A stretch of 64,000 nucleotides of DNA from Polynucleobacter sp. (GCA_021737945.1 JAIPCX010000007.1:52737-116736); one strand, 5' to 3'. Positions 8,328-18,169 are shown, counted from the first letter of the stretch. Notes: generated by a model not told the origin, from the sequence alone. Program-made: numbers and translations.

Positions 8328-9833
8328 TTAGGAATGGTAGGCCGTTTCACCATGACTGCTGATGTCCAGACCTTCACGCTCTTCCTCTTCGGTGACGCGC
8401 AGACCCACGACCATGTCAGTAATCTTGTAGGCAATGAAAGCCACAACACCTGACCAGATAATCGTTGTTAGCACTGCTTGGAACTGAATCCAAACTTGGC
8501 TGGCAATCGAGTATTCCGGTGCAACCGCATTCGCGACGTAGTCATAGATGCCTGTACCACCGAGTGATGGCGCAGCAAATACACCCGTGAGAATCGCGCC
8601 CAATATACCGCCCAAACCGTGAACGCCAAATACATCCAGCGAATCATCGGCACCAAGCATACGCTTCAGGCTGTTGACGCCCCACAAGCAAGTCACACCA
8701 GCCAACAGGCCAATGATCAGACCACCCATCAGGCCAACAAATCCAGCCGCTGGAGTGATCGCAACCAAACCTGCGACGGCTCCTGAAGCTGCACCCAGCA
8801 TGGAAGGCTTGCCTTTTAAGATCCACTCAGCAAAGGTCCATGACAACACGGCACCAGCCGTAGCGAGCAAGGTATTCGCAAATGCGAGCGACGCTGAACC
8901 ATTGGCTTCGAGTGCTGAACCTGCGTTAAAGCCAAACCAGCCCACCCACAACAGGGATGCGCCCACCATCGTCAATGTCAACGAATGAGGTGCCATGGCT
9001 TCACGTCCCAGACCGATACGTTTGCCGACCATGATTGCGCCAACTAAACCTGCCACAGCTGCATTGATGTGAACCACCGTGCCGCCAGCAAAGTCGAGTG
9101 CGCCTTTCTGGAACAACCATCCCGATACCGCGGTTGCTTTTTCAGCAGCAGCTGCATCGACAAATGCATCAGGACCTGGCCAGAACCAAACCATGTGTGC
9201 GATAGGCACGTATGAGAATGTGAACCAGATCACGATAAACAACATGACTGCAGCGAACTTAATACGCTCAGCAAATGCACCGACGATCAGACCGCAGGTA
9301 ATCGCTGCAAACGTCGCTTGGAAACAAGCAAAGATCAACTCAGGAATCACAACGCCTTTGCTGAAAGTGGCACCTGGTGAATCCGGTGTCATGCCTTTCA
9401 TGAACAGACGATCAAAGGAGCCAAAGAAACTGCCTCCTTCGGTGAACGTCAGCGAATAACCATAAATAAACCAGAGAACAGTTACGAGGCTGAAAATCAT
9501 CATCACCTGCATCAGCACCGATAACATGTTTTTAGAGCGAACCAAACCGCCATAAAACAATGCCAGACCAGGGATAGACATCATGATGACGAGTAGGGTT
9601 GCTACGATCATCCATGCTGTATCACCCTTGTTCGGTACCACCGCAGGAGCAGCCGCTTCAGCAGGTGCGGCCGCTACGGCTGGAGCTGCTGCGGGTGCTG
9701 CCGCTGCCGGCGCGGTGGCCGCAGGTGCTGCTGCGGGTGCTGCATCTTCTGCCGATGCGACAGGCGACATGCCTACTGCAAACAGCAACAGGCCAGCGCT
9801 CAAAAGGCTTGCAAAACATTTTTTCATTTTCAA
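8328..9833 (-). CDS. amt: Ammonium transporter Amt
   Basis: Inner-membrane ammonium channel of 501 residues. It begins with a cleavable-looking signal peptide (MKMKKCFASLLSAGLLLFAVGMSPVASA) followed by a roughly 45-residue Ala/Pro-rich spacer, then the Amt core with about eleven hydrophobic helices. Family signatures include GLALFYGGLVRSKN, the AGGTVVHINAAVAGL segment with a pore histidine, and DVFGVHGLGGILGAI with the second pore histidine. It follows glnK by five bases, the usual pairing in which GlnK plugs the channel when nitrogen is sufficient. The Ala/Pro spacer is longer than in E. coli AmtB. Confidence 0.96.
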   Translation of the reverse strand: MKMKKCFASLLSAGLLLFAVGMSPVASAEDAAPAAAPAATAPAAAAPAAAPAVAAAPAEAAAPAVVPNKGDTAWMIVATLLVIMMSIPGLALFYGGLVRSKNMLSVLMQVMMIFSLVTVLWFIYGYSLTFTEGGSFFGSFDRLFMKGMTPDSPGATFSKGVVIPELIFACFQATFAAITCGLIVGAFAERIKFAAVMLFIVIWFTFSYVPIAHMVWFWPGPDAFVDAAAAEKATAVSGWLFQKGALDFAGGTVVHINAAVAGLVGAIMVGKRIGLGREAMAPHSLTLTMVGASLLWVGWFGFNAGSALEANGSASLAFANTLLATAGAVLSWTFAEWILKGKPSMLGAASGAVAGLVAITPAAGFVGLMGGLIIGLLAGVTCLWGVNSLKRMLGADDSLDVFGVHGLGGILGAILTGVFAAPSLGGTGIYDYVANAVAPEYSIASQVWIQFQAVLTTIIWSGVVAFIAYKITDMVVGLRVTEEEEREGLDISSHGETAYHS

Positions 9834-9838
9834 TCCCC

Positions 9839-10186
<348 letters not shown>

Positions 10187-10195
10187 TTAAAAGTT

Positions 10196-10948
10196 TCAGA
10201 ACGTCTTTACGAGCGTAGCAACGACCGTCGATTTGCCAACTGTTTTGCCGTTCCATGTATAACCCGCAACGTCTGCGTCGGTGGTGATGTAGGCAAGCGA
10301 ACCCGCCGCAAAACCAAAGTCTTTGGTCAAACCAACTTTGTAGTCGTTGTAGTTAAGTGCGCTCCAGTTATGAATGACCTGGCGTCCTGCATGCACATTC
10401 AACACAAGTCCTTCGGCTACATCGACATTGGCGCCGCCATCAATGTAATAACTGCCTTTACTATCAACGTTGCCAAACAAATTGGTGAGTGAGTGCGAAT
10501 ACTTGACATAGAACGGACCCATACCGACTTGGCCGTAAGCCTCAAGCGTGGTGGCATCAGCATATCCAGCCACGTTGCCGAGTTTGTTGTTTGGGTACTG
10601 GTAGCTAAGCAAACCTAAGTCGTACGAAATTCCTGAATAAATCTCGCCTTTACGACCGGCATACAAATCGATCTCGAGGTTACCGGATCCGCCGTAACCG
10701 TCTTTGATCCATTTAATTGTAGAAGCCCACATACCAGCGTAGAAACCACTTGGATTGTGAGCGTAGTCGACGCCCAAGCTGAGGGCTGGATCTTTTTGAG
10801 TCTGAGAAATACCACGATAGCGATAGTCGCTTGTAACGCCAATATTGTAGCTAACCGCATGCTCTGGAGCGGGTGCTGCATCTGCTGCTTGAGCGACATT
10901 TGCGCCGAAGGCCGCCAGAATTGCGCTAGCCAGAATAAGTTTTTTCAT
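10196..10948 (-). CDS. TorF/Gcw_chp family outer-membrane beta-barrel protein
   Basis: Predicted secreted outer-membrane protein of 250 residues. ATG 10948 is chosen because AGAAGGAAAGAC precedes it and because it yields a signal peptide (MKKLILASAILAAFGANVAQA); the open frame continues upstream only through the regulatory region. The mature part starts VSYNIGVTSDYRYRGISQT, the hallmark of the TIGR02001/Gcw_chp family, and alternates short amphipathic strands to a terminal aromatic residue (VATLVKTF). The family has no firmly established biochemical role, but in betaproteobacteria it often precedes glnK-amt, suggesting a nitrogen-linked porin or envelope function. Confidence 0.85.
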   Translation of the reverse strand: MKKLILASAILAAFGANVAQAADAAPAPEHAVSYNIGVTSDYRYRGISQTQKDPALSLGVDYAHNPSGFYAGMWASTIKWIKDGYGGSGNLEIDLYAGRKGEIYSGISYDLGLLSYQYPNNKLGNVAGYADATTLEAYGQVGMGPFYVKYSHSLTNLFGNVDSKGSYYIDGGANVDVAEGLVLNVHAGRQVIHNWSALNYNDYKVGLTKDFGFAAGSLAYITTDADVAGYTWNGKTVGKSTVVATLVKTF

Positions 10949-11015
10949 GTCTTTCCTTCTTAGTATTAAATAAAAAAAGCCTGCCCACGATTGCCGGGTG
11001 TGCTCCGGGTTACGT

Positions 11016-11032
11016 AGCAGGACGCGTGCCAG
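11016..11032 (-). promoter_or_regulatory. Sigma-54 promoter of torF-like/glnK/amt
   Basis: Minus-strand CTGGCACGCGTCCTGCT matches the -24/-12 consensus YTGGCACGNNNNTTGCW at every fixed position except the first T of TTGC. It lies about 70 bases upstream of the ATG at 10948, giving a 5' UTR of roughly 55 bases. Confidence 0.75.
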
Positions 11033-11114
11033 CCAAAAACGAGGAAAACCCTTGTTATTTTGGCTAATTAAGTTAGCATCAAGCCTCGCTTGGTCGCGTG
11101 CCCGACACTCACTA

Positions 11115-11150
11115 CGCACCATCAAAGCGCATTCGCCATAAATTGGTGCA
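11115..11150 (-). promoter_or_regulatory. Pair of NtrC-like enhancer sites
   Basis: Two adjacent 17-mers resemble the NtrC site TGCACYANNNTRGTGCA: minus-strand TGCGCTTTGATGGTGCG at 11131-11115 and TGCACCAATTTATGGCG at 11150-11134. Their centres are 19 bases apart, about two helical turns, and lie about 90-110 bases upstream of the sigma-54 -24 element, the usual enhancer geometry for nitrogen control. Confidence 0.6.
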
Positions 11151-11171
11151 TCTTTCATCCTAGCAAAACTT

Positions 11172-11414
11172 ATGAACAATAAACTGAGTTTTCTCTCTGA
11201 GCTGCAAACAAAAATTAGCGAAGTGCTTCAACAATCTCCTGCCAAGGACATTGAAAAGAACATGAAGGCCATGCTGAATCAGGGCTTCTCCAAGCTCGAT
11301 CTGCTAACCCGCGAAGAATTTGATATCCAATCCGAGGTACTTCAACGCACTCGAGCGCGCTTAGAAGCACTGGAGGCGCGGGTGGCCGAACTTGAATCTC
11401 GGTTGAAATCCTAA
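11172..11414 (+). CDS. ubiK: Ubiquinone biosynthesis accessory factor UbiK
   Basis: An 80-residue BMFP-type coiled-coil protein (formerly YqiC). The N-terminal half carries SELQTKISEVLQQSPAKDIEKNMK and the C-terminal half the heptad helix VLQRTRARLEALEARVAELE, both typical of the family, which assists the Ubi complex of ubiquinone synthesis in E. coli. It lies four bases ahead of comM and divergent from the ammonium module, whose control sites occupy the intergenic space. Confidence 0.85.
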   Translation: MNNKLSFLSELQTKISEVLQQSPAKDIEKNMKAMLNQGFSKLDLLTREEFDIQSEVLQRTRARLEALEARVAELESRLKS

Positions 11415-11418
11415 ATCC

Positions 11419-12936
11419 GTGGGACTGGCGGTACTCCGTAGCCGTGCACTCGCTGGACTCGCCGCGCCGGCTGTGACGGTCGAGGTTCATCTCGCTAATG
11501 GATTACCCGCATTCACCATCGTCGGCTTGGCTGAAGCTGAAGTTCGCGAGTCGCGCGATCGCGTCAGAGCAGCCATCCATAACAGTGGCTTCGATTTTCC
11601 TGCCGGCCGCGTAACGGTTAATCTGGCCCCCGCCGATCTGCCCAAAGAATCGGGTCGCTTCGATTTGCCTATAGCGCTAGGAATTCTGGCCGCCTCGGGG
11701 CAGTTGCCATCGACCGAACTCGATCGCTATGAATTCGCTGGCGAACTTTCACTCTCAGGCGCATTGCGCCCGGTACGTGCTTCATTGGCTATGAGCTATG
11801 CGATTCATCAACTGGGGGATTCTCAGCGCGCTTTTATTCTGCCCAAAGCCAACGCTGCAGAAGCAGCGTTAGTCGGTGACGCAAAAATCTATCCTGCTGA
11901 ATCATTGCTACAAGTCTGCGCGCATTTCGCTAGCAATGATCCCTCTTCACGACTGACGCGCACGATGCCAGCGGCCACTAAATCGACCGGCCATTACCCC
12001 GATTTCTCGGATGTGAAAGGTCAGCATCTGGCGCGACGCGCTATGGAAATTGCAGCCGCTGGAGGTCACAGCGCACTGATGGTCGGCCCGCCCGGCGCAG
12101 GCAAATCCATGCTGGCAAATCGCTTACCAGGATTGCTGCCACCCATGAGCGATACAGAATCTCTGGAAACCGCCGCCGTACAGTCACTCGGTGGCAGCTT
12201 CGCTGTAGAACACTGGGGACGACGTCCGTTTCGAGCACCGCATCACACAGCGTCAGCGGTCGCATTGGTGGGCGGTGGCGGTCAGCCAAGGCCCGGAGAA
12301 ATTTCACTCGCTAATCATGGCGTTCTGTTTTTAGATGAACTACCTGAATTTGATCGCAAGGTTTTAGAAGTACTGCGCGAACCTTTGGAGTCGGGTCACA
12401 TCACCATCTCGCGCGCTGCACGGCAATCGATTTTTCCGTGTCATTTCCAATTAATCGCTGCCATGAACCCTTGCCCCTGCGGCTATTTAGGAGACACTCG
12501 TAAAAATTGTCGCTGCACACCCGAAAGCATCGCCCGCTACCAAGGAAAAATCTCTGGCCCCCTACTCGATCGTATCGACATGCTGGTGTCAGTAGCCGCC
12601 TTATCAACGGATGAAATTTTATGTTCTGAGGTCAGCGAATCCTCGGCGCTGATTGCTGAACGCGTGACGACTGCGCGCGCACGACAACACGCACGTCAAC
12701 AAAAAAATAATGCAGCTCTATCGGTGAAAGAAATTGAAAGTTTGTGCGTGCCTGAAGCCGATGCAGAAAACCTCTTGCGCACGGCTATGAACAAACTACA
12801 GTGGTCGGCCCGCGCCTATCACCGAGTATTGAAATTAGCTCGTACCATCGCCGACCTAGCTCAAACCGACATCATTACCTCGGCGCATATCGCCGAGGCG
12901 ATTCAATACCGACGCGCATTAAGCACTCAGAGCTAG
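11419..12936 (+). CDS. comM: YifB/ComM family Mg chelatase-like AAA+ ATPase
   Basis: A 505-residue protein from a GTG start, with an N-terminal Lon-protease-like S5 fold (VEVHLANGLPAFTIVGLAEAEV), a central AAA+ Mg-chelatase domain with Walker A GPPGAGKSMLANRLPG and Walker B GVLFLDELPEF, a Cys cluster (NPCPCGYLGD...CRC) and a C-terminal Mg_chelatase_C domain. In Vibrio ComM is a branch-migration helicase acting in natural transformation, and dprA at 30 kb belongs to the same process. Confidence 0.93.
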   Translation: MGLAVLRSRALAGLAAPAVTVEVHLANGLPAFTIVGLAEAEVRESRDRVRAAIHNSGFDFPAGRVTVNLAPADLPKESGRFDLPIALGILAASGQLPSTELDRYEFAGELSLSGALRPVRASLAMSYAIHQLGDSQRAFILPKANAAEAALVGDAKIYPAESLLQVCAHFASNDPSSRLTRTMPAATKSTGHYPDFSDVKGQHLARRAMEIAAAGGHSALMVGPPGAGKSMLANRLPGLLPPMSDTESLETAAVQSLGGSFAVEHWGRRPFRAPHHTASAVALVGGGGQPRPGEISLANHGVLFLDELPEFDRKVLEVLREPLESGHITISRAARQSIFPCHFQLIAAMNPCPCGYLGDTRKNCRCTPESIARYQGKISGPLLDRIDMLVSVAALSTDEILCSEVSESSALIAERVTTARARQHARQQKNNAALSVKEIESLCVPEADAENLLRTAMNKLQWSARAYHRVLKLARTIADLAQTDIITSAHIAEAIQYRRALSTQS

Positions 12937-13001
12937 GTTCCGTAATATCATAGGAGATGCACACCGGCGCGAACCAAGACGCTGCTGTTACTATTCGCGC
13001 C

Positions 13002-13529
13002 ATGCGTGTAAATAAATCCTTTTTGATCGGCCTGCTCGCGGCCTTTGTTTTAGCGTGCACTGGCTGCAGTCCGAATTTCAACTGGCGCGAAGTGCAGGGG
13101 ACCGAACCCTCGTACACAGTGCTGCTACCGGCAAAACCGACCAGCCATTCTCGCGCTATCGATTTAGACGGTCTAAAAGTCACCATGGCCATGACAGCCA
13201 CCGAAACCGAAGAGATAAATTTCGCTGTGGCCAGCATAAAAGTCGAAGACGATTTACAACGTCATGCTGCGCTTCTGGCTATGCAAAAAGCGATGCTGCA
13301 AAATATTCATGGCGACGTCGCTCAACAAAAAGTGGTCACGCTAAAAGATGGAACAACGATGACTGAAATTCATGCTTCGGGAAAAACATCCACGGGACGT
13401 CCTCTCAGTTTATTCGCCCGCTTTGGCGAGCACGGTCAGGATGTTTTTCAGGTCGTCAGTTTAGGACCCTCGGACAAGCTAACGAGCGAAATCGCTGACA
13501 CCTTTCTATCGTCGTTTATTCCTCACTAA
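13002..13529 (+). CDS. Predicted lipoprotein of unknown function
   Basis: A 175-residue protein. ATG 13002 is preferred over the earlier ATG at 12957 because it places a signal sequence at the start (MRVNKSFLIGLLAAFVLACTGC) with cysteines suitable for lipidation. The mature region reads NFNWREVQG...YTVLLPAKPTSHSR and later GHGQDVFQVVSLGP, resembling conserved betaproteobacterial lipoproteins without assigned function. Its TAA overlaps the ATG of the next MFS gene by one base. Confidence 0.7.
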   Translation: MRVNKSFLIGLLAAFVLACTGCSPNFNWREVQGTEPSYTVLLPAKPTSHSRAIDLDGLKVTMAMTATETEEINFAVASIKVEDDLQRHAALLAMQKAMLQNIHGDVAQQKVVTLKDGTTMTEIHASGKTSTGRPLSLFARFGEHGQDVFQVVSLGPSDKLTSEIADTFLSSFIPH

Positions 13530-14806
13530 TGTCGCACGCGAGTCATTATCTGGAAGGTAAAGCGGGCGTACGTGTCGTTTTAATTTTTGCGGTAGCTTAC
13601 TTTCTCTCATATGCATTCCGAGCGATCAATGCGGTGATTGCACCGGACCTAGTCGCTGATATGCAGTTGTCGAATGCCGATCTGGGTTTGCTCTCTTCCG
13701 CTTATTTCGTGGGCTTTGCAAGCCTGCAGCTCCCTCTCGGTTTGTGGCTCGATAAATATGGCCCGCGTCGCACCGAATCGGCTCTACTGTTATTTGCAGC
13801 GGCCGGTGTCGCCCTTTTCGCCAGCAGCTCAACACTCACCAGTTTATGGATAGGTCGCGCATTAATCGGCGTTGGTGTCTCAGCCTGCTTAATGGCGCCA
13901 TTAAAGGCCTATCGCAGTTGGTATGCGCCTGAGCGTCAAAGTCAGCTGTCGAGTTGGATGCTGGTTTTCGGAACTGCGGGTGCGCTCTGCACTACCGTAC
14001 CGGTTGCTGCGGCATTGCCATTGATAGGGTGGCGTGGTGTGTTCTGGCTAATGTGCGCATTAGTATTAATTGCGACGACTCTATTATTCTTTGGGCTGCG
14101 CGACGTCGAACAAGATCGACTTGAGCAGACAGTAAAGCAAAGCCATGCAGGCGATTCGCTATCGTATCGGCAGATTTTTACGCACCCCTATTTTCGTCGC
14201 ATGGCCTTACTGGGCGGCGTGCATCAGGGCGGCTTCATGGCCGTTCAAACCTTGTGGGCCGGACCGTGGATGATGCAAGTGTTGGGTCTATCGGCAACGC
14301 AAACTTCGCAAGTGCTTTTTGCTTTTAATTTTTGTTTGATGCTGTCGTATATGTTTTTATCATGGTGGGCGCCAAAGCATGTGTCGTATGGCGAAAAACC
14401 AGGTCGGCCAGCCTTAACTGTGGTGGGTTGGGGTATAGGCTTATCCATCGCTCTGCAAGTGATTATGCTGTTGCTACCTTATCCGTGGGCATGGCTGCTC
14501 TGGATACCATTTTCGTTGCTAGTCACTGTCTCGACGCTGGCACAAACCCATGTCAGCCTATCTTTTCCCTCCACCCAAGTTGGGCAAGTCAATAGCGCGT
14601 ACAACTTATCCTTATTCATCGGTGCATTTAGTGTTCAATGGGGGCTAGGCTTATTAATTGATTTATTTGTTGCGAATGGTTGGGATTATTCACCCGCGAT
14701 GCGTATGGCCTGGGCGGTTTATTTGATAGCGCAATTATTTGCACTGGTTCGCTTTGTGAGTAGCAACGCGAAATTCGATCCTAACGAGAAAGCGTCAACT
14801 CCTTAG
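13529..14806 (+). CDS. MFS transporter
   Basis: A 425-residue major facilitator with about twelve hydrophobic segments. The N-terminal half has the MFS loop motif LPLGLWLDKYGPRR between helices 2 and 3. The FRAINAVIAPDLVADMQLSNADLGLLSSAYF start is like the phthalate/nitrate-type anion and metabolite transporters. No substrate can be inferred. It overlaps the lipoprotein gene by one base, so the two are probably co-transcribed. Confidence 0.85.
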   Translation: MSHASHYLEGKAGVRVVLIFAVAYFLSYAFRAINAVIAPDLVADMQLSNADLGLLSSAYFVGFASLQLPLGLWLDKYGPRRTESALLLFAAAGVALFASSSTLTSLWIGRALIGVGVSACLMAPLKAYRSWYAPERQSQLSSWMLVFGTAGALCTTVPVAAALPLIGWRGVFWLMCALVLIATTLLFFGLRDVEQDRLEQTVKQSHAGDSLSYRQIFTHPYFRRMALLGGVHQGGFMAVQTLWAGPWMMQVLGLSATQTSQVLFAFNFCLMLSYMFLSWWAPKHVSYGEKPGRPALTVVGWGIGLSIALQVIMLLLPYPWAWLLWIPFSLLVTVSTLAQTHVSLSFPSTQVGQVNSAYNLSLFIGAFSVQWGLGLLIDLFVANGWDYSPAMRMAWAVYLIAQLFALVRFVSSNAKFDPNEKASTP

Positions 14807-14980
14807 TTGGTTGATGGGGTGAGCTTGAATGATGTGGCTAATGATAAAGCTCGAGCATCACTATTTTTATCTAAAACGCAGAACGTTCTTGAACAATGTC
14901 GTATTAATTTGTGATTTTGCAGTACGGCCAAGGCGTTTACATAGTATTGGAATCCATCCCATTTTTCGATTGCGACTTTT

Positions 14981-15310
14981 ATGCTGATCACCTTTAAATC
15001 AAAAGCTGCTGCCGACCTGTTGATGTACAAGACGCACGCCAAGCCTTTACTTGATTCGCTGGGCAAAGACTTAGAGCAAGGCATCATTACTGCCGAAGAC
15101 ATGGCCGCCGCTATCGCAACGCTGGAAAATGAAATCACTCTCAGCAAACGTCAACCTGCTATAGATAATGATCACAATGACAGTAAAGATTCTTACGGCG
15201 ACGAGCTCGAATCCGGCAAACAAGTCAGCATTAGCGCGCGCGCTTTTCCATTACTCGAAATGATGCGCGCAGCGCAGAAAGAAGATACCTTTGTGATGTG
15301 GGGAGTGTGA
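14981..15310 (+). CDS. DUF1840 family protein
   Basis: A 109-residue cytoplasmic protein matching the betaproteobacterial DUF1840 family from its start MLITFKSKAAADLLMYKTHAK and the helical segment LLDSLGKDLEQGIITAEDM, ending with the family-typical AFPLLEMMRAA. No function is established. Its TGA overlaps the ATG of the hydrolase that follows. Confidence 0.82.
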   Translation: MLITFKSKAAADLLMYKTHAKPLLDSLGKDLEQGIITAEDMAAAIATLENEITLSKRQPAIDNDHNDSKDSYGDELESGKQVSISARAFPLLEMMRAAQKEDTFVMWGV

Positions 15311-16158
15311 TGTCTGAGACGCGATCACTGATGTTGAAAATGCACGATGGCACTCAATTACATTGCGCAGATTATTTTCCTGCCAGCCCGGCACACTCAG
15401 GCATCGTGTTCATGCATGGCTTAGGTGAGCACAGTGGACGTTATGCGCATCTCGCTGATTATTTTTGTGCGCGCGGCTTCGCGGTGCGCACCTATGATCA
15501 TCGCGGCCACGGCAAATCATCGGGTAAGCGCGGAGACATTCCTCACCAAGACAGCTTTCTCGACGATGCACAATGCGTCATGCACGACTGGCAGACGAGC
15601 TGCCCAACATCCGTAACACGGCAGCTATTGCTCGGGCATAGCATGGGTGGTTTGTTTGCAGCGAAGTTCGCGCTATCTAGAATGTGTGCGCTAGATGGTT
15701 TGATTTTGTCAGCACCCGCACTCGCGATTTACATGAATTTTCTAGAGCGATCACTACTCAAGGTGCTGAGTACGCTTGCACCAGCACTCACGCTATCAAA
15801 TGGATTAAAAACCCAGTATTTGTCGCACGACCCTAAGGTTGTTGCTTCCTATGTTGCAGACGCGTTAGTACACGATCGTATCAGCGCACGATTACTCAAT
15901 TCCATGCTCATCACTATGCACGACGTTTTTACTCACGCAAGCTCACTTGTTGTACCCACACTGTTGCTGGTGGCGGGGCAAGACAAACTCGTCGATTCCT
16001 CTGGCAGCTTACGATTTGCACAGGCCAGTCCAGAAAACTATTTAGGTTTACACACCTATGACAATCTGTATCACGAAATTTTCAATGAACTTGATTCCAA
16101 GGCCGTGTTTGATGATGTAGGTATCTGGTTGGACGAACTACCCATGCAGGCGGCGTAG
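15310..16158 (+). CDS. Alpha/beta hydrolase, monoacylglycerol lipase-like
   Basis: A 282-residue hydrolase of the Hydrolase_4 (monoacylglycerol lipase/lysophospholipase) type. It shows the oxyanion segment FMHGLGEHSGRY, YDHRGHGKS, the nucleophile elbow GHSMGG, the acid in AGQDKLVD and the final His in DNLYHEIFNE. ATG 15310 is chosen over GTG 15298 because it overlaps the preceding stop as TGATG. Substrate is inferred from family only. Confidence 0.87.
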   Translation: MSETRSLMLKMHDGTQLHCADYFPASPAHSGIVFMHGLGEHSGRYAHLADYFCARGFAVRTYDHRGHGKSSGKRGDIPHQDSFLDDAQCVMHDWQTSCPTSVTRQLLLGHSMGGLFAAKFALSRMCALDGLILSAPALAIYMNFLERSLLKVLSTLAPALTLSNGLKTQYLSHDPKVVASYVADALVHDRISARLLNSMLITMHDVFTHASSLVVPTLLLVAGQDKLVDSSGSLRFAQASPENYLGLHTYDNLYHEIFNELDSKAVFDDVGIWLDELPMQAA

Positions 16159-17450
16159 TGAAGATCGCGACTGACTCCTTGGCCTTCGCGCTGGATGGCG
16201 CAGCGCGTGCACTCACACTAGTAAGTGCAGGAACCTCGTTGCCGGCAGCTCTTAATAGCACCTTTGATAGTTTGCGAGCACCGCCCTCAGCGCGTGGCGC
16301 GATTCAAGACATCAGTTATCGCAGCATGCGAAGTTGGGGGCTGAGTTCTGAGCTGATGGATTTGCTGTTAGATGCGCCTCCGCAGCAAGAACGTCTCGGT
16401 TCACTTTTACGTATTAGTCTGGGATTGTTGGCAGATGCCAGCAAACCGTATGCTGAGCACACCGTGGTTGATCAAGCCGTCTCTGCATGCGCTGCCGACC
16501 GTGAGCTTTCGCGCGCTAAAGGCGTAGTGAATGCTGTGTTGCGACGTTTTTTGCGTGAACGAGATCGTTTGTTACGCACCGCGAATGCCGCCGAAGAAGC
16601 GCTGTGGAATTATCCGCAATGGTGGATTGATAAGCTGCGCAAAGATTGGCCGAATCAATGGGAAGACATTCTGCAAACAGGTAATGCTCGTCCGCCACTC
16701 ACATTACGAGTTAATCGCCGACTCGGTGGTGTTGAAGAATATCTTCAACTACTTAGTCAGCAACAGTTAGAAGCAACTCAGCTGGGGCCCTGGGCTGTGC
16801 GACTCACGCAGCCTACGCCAGTCTCTGACATTCCTGGCTTTCTTCAAGGGCGAGTATCCGTGCAAGACGCCGCTGCGCAGTTGGCCGCACCCTTGATGCA
16901 GCTTGAACCAGGTATGCGCGTGTTGGATGCCTGCGCCGCACCCGGAGGCAAGAGCGTGCACCTACTTGAAACTGAGGATATCTCTTTGGTGGCTCTGGAC
17001 AATGACAAGTCTAGGCTAGCCCGCGTAGCGGACAATCTTGATCGACTAGGGTTCAAAGCCGAGCTGCTTTGTGGCGATGCACGCCACAAAGATTGGTGGG
17101 ATGGGCAGTTGTTTGATCGAATTTTGGCCGATGTACCCTGCACGGCTTCGGGCATAGTGAGGCGCCATCCAGACATACGATGGCTGAGGCGCCCGGAAGA
17201 TGCACGCGCCTTAGCAAAACTAGGCTCCGCCATTCTGGATAACTTGTGGAGCTTGCTGCGGCCAGGCGGTTTGATGCTTTTTGTCACCTGCTCAATCTGG
17301 CCTGAGGAGTCCGAGCTGCAGGCTGAAGCCTTCTGCCAACGTCACTCCTGTGTGCGGCTACCCGCCCCGAGGCAGCTGGCACCTAAGTCAGCCGAGGGCG
17401 ATGATCATGACGGATTGTTTTACGCGCTACTCCAAAAGCCCTTGTTTTGA
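16158..17450 (+). CDS. rsmB: 16S rRNA m5C967 methyltransferase RsmB
   Basis: SAM-dependent rRNA cytosine-5 methyltransferase of 430 residues from a GTG overlapping the previous stop by one base. An N-terminal NusB-like RNA-binding domain (residues ~1-150, with DQAVSACAA and KGVVNAVLRRFLRER) precedes the catalytic domain: SAM motif LDACAAPGGKSVHLLE, the PC motif DVPCTASGIVRRHPDIRWLR and the nucleophile cysteine motif FVTCSIWPEES. Confidence 0.93.
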   Translation: MKIATDSLAFALDGAARALTLVSAGTSLPAALNSTFDSLRAPPSARGAIQDISYRSMRSWGLSSELMDLLLDAPPQQERLGSLLRISLGLLADASKPYAEHTVVDQAVSACAADRELSRAKGVVNAVLRRFLRERDRLLRTANAAEEALWNYPQWWIDKLRKDWPNQWEDILQTGNARPPLTLRVNRRLGGVEEYLQLLSQQQLEATQLGPWAVRLTQPTPVSDIPGFLQGRVSVQDAAAQLAAPLMQLEPGMRVLDACAAPGGKSVHLLETEDISLVALDNDKSRLARVADNLDRLGFKAELLCGDARHKDWWDGQLFDRILADVPCTASGIVRRHPDIRWLRRPEDARALAKLGSAILDNLWSLLRPGGLMLFVTCSIWPEESELQAEAFCQRHSCVRLPAPRQLAPKSAEGDDHDGLFYALLQKPLF

Positions 17451-17536
17451 TACTATCGCCGAGTTGCTTGGAGCGTGGTTTTTTTACCACTCTGCGAACG
17501 CACCCCTTCTGGCACTTCTGGGCAAGGTAAGAATAC

Positions 17537-18169
17537 GTGGGATTTTTCAGGCTAGTGCCACCTAAACATCAACGCCGCACACTACGAGTTCTCTGGATTG
17601 GGATCCAAAAACTACTTTTGGGTTTCTGGTTAGGAGTGCTGTGCTTGATCACCGCGGCACCCGCCTTGGCGGCCGAAGGTATTGAATTCGTCGATGCCAC
17701 TCTTTCAGCAACCGACGAAGGCTATTCGCTCTCTAGTAATTTTACTGTCGAACTTACGCATGCTTTGGAAGATGCGCTATCGCGCGGTATCCCTCTGCAT
17801 TTCAAACTTCAAATCGAGGTATCAAGGCCGCGTTGGTATTGGCTTGACGATGTCGCCATTAAATCTAGCCGCAACATACGTATTTCATACAACGTGCTGA
17901 CACGCCAATATCGTGCATCCGTTGACGGTAGTCTGTATCGAAGTTTTGCGCAACTTGATGACATGCTCGCATTGCTGCGCCACCCGGGTCGTTGGTTAGT
18001 TGGCGAGCCCAACGCTCTGAAGGCGGACGCCAATTACACGGTTGCGATTCAATTCGGCCTTGATGTTTCTCAACTGCCCAAGACCATACAGGTGACCGCA
18101 TTAGGAAGCGGCGATTGGAAAATGTCATCGGGCTGGACACGCTTTAACTACAAGGCTGAAACTAAGTGA
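17537..18169 (+). CDS. DUF4390 domain protein, secreted or membrane-anchored
   Basis: A 210-residue protein from a GTG start with an N-terminal hydrophobic segment (LLLGFWLGVLCLITAAPALAAEG) and a DUF4390-like mature domain (FVDATLSATDEGYSLSSNFTVELTHALEDALSRGIPLHF; RYWLDD-like segment; LTRQYRAS). It overlaps the ntrY-like gene by four bases (GTGA). DUF4390 proteins commonly precede this histidine kinase in betaproteobacteria, but their role is unknown. Confidence 0.82.
   Translation: MGFFRLVPPKHQRRTLRVLWIGIQKLLLGFWLGVLCLITAAPALAAEGIEFVDATLSATDEGYSLSSNFTVELTHALEDALSRGIPLHFKLQIEVSRPRWYWLDDVAIKSSRNIRISYNVLTRQYRASVDGSLYRSFAQLDDMLALLRHPGRWLVGEPNALKADANYTVAIQFGLDVSQLPKTIQVTALGSGDWKMSSGWTRFNYKAETK

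Noticed and set aside
14803..15147. 114-codon minus-strand frame over the DUF1840 gene start
   Set aside because: Shadow of a better-supported gene; translation lacks domain features.
16844..17287. 147-codon minus-strand frame inside rsmB
   Set aside because: Antisense to the catalytic domain of RsmB, with no domain or ribosome-binding site.
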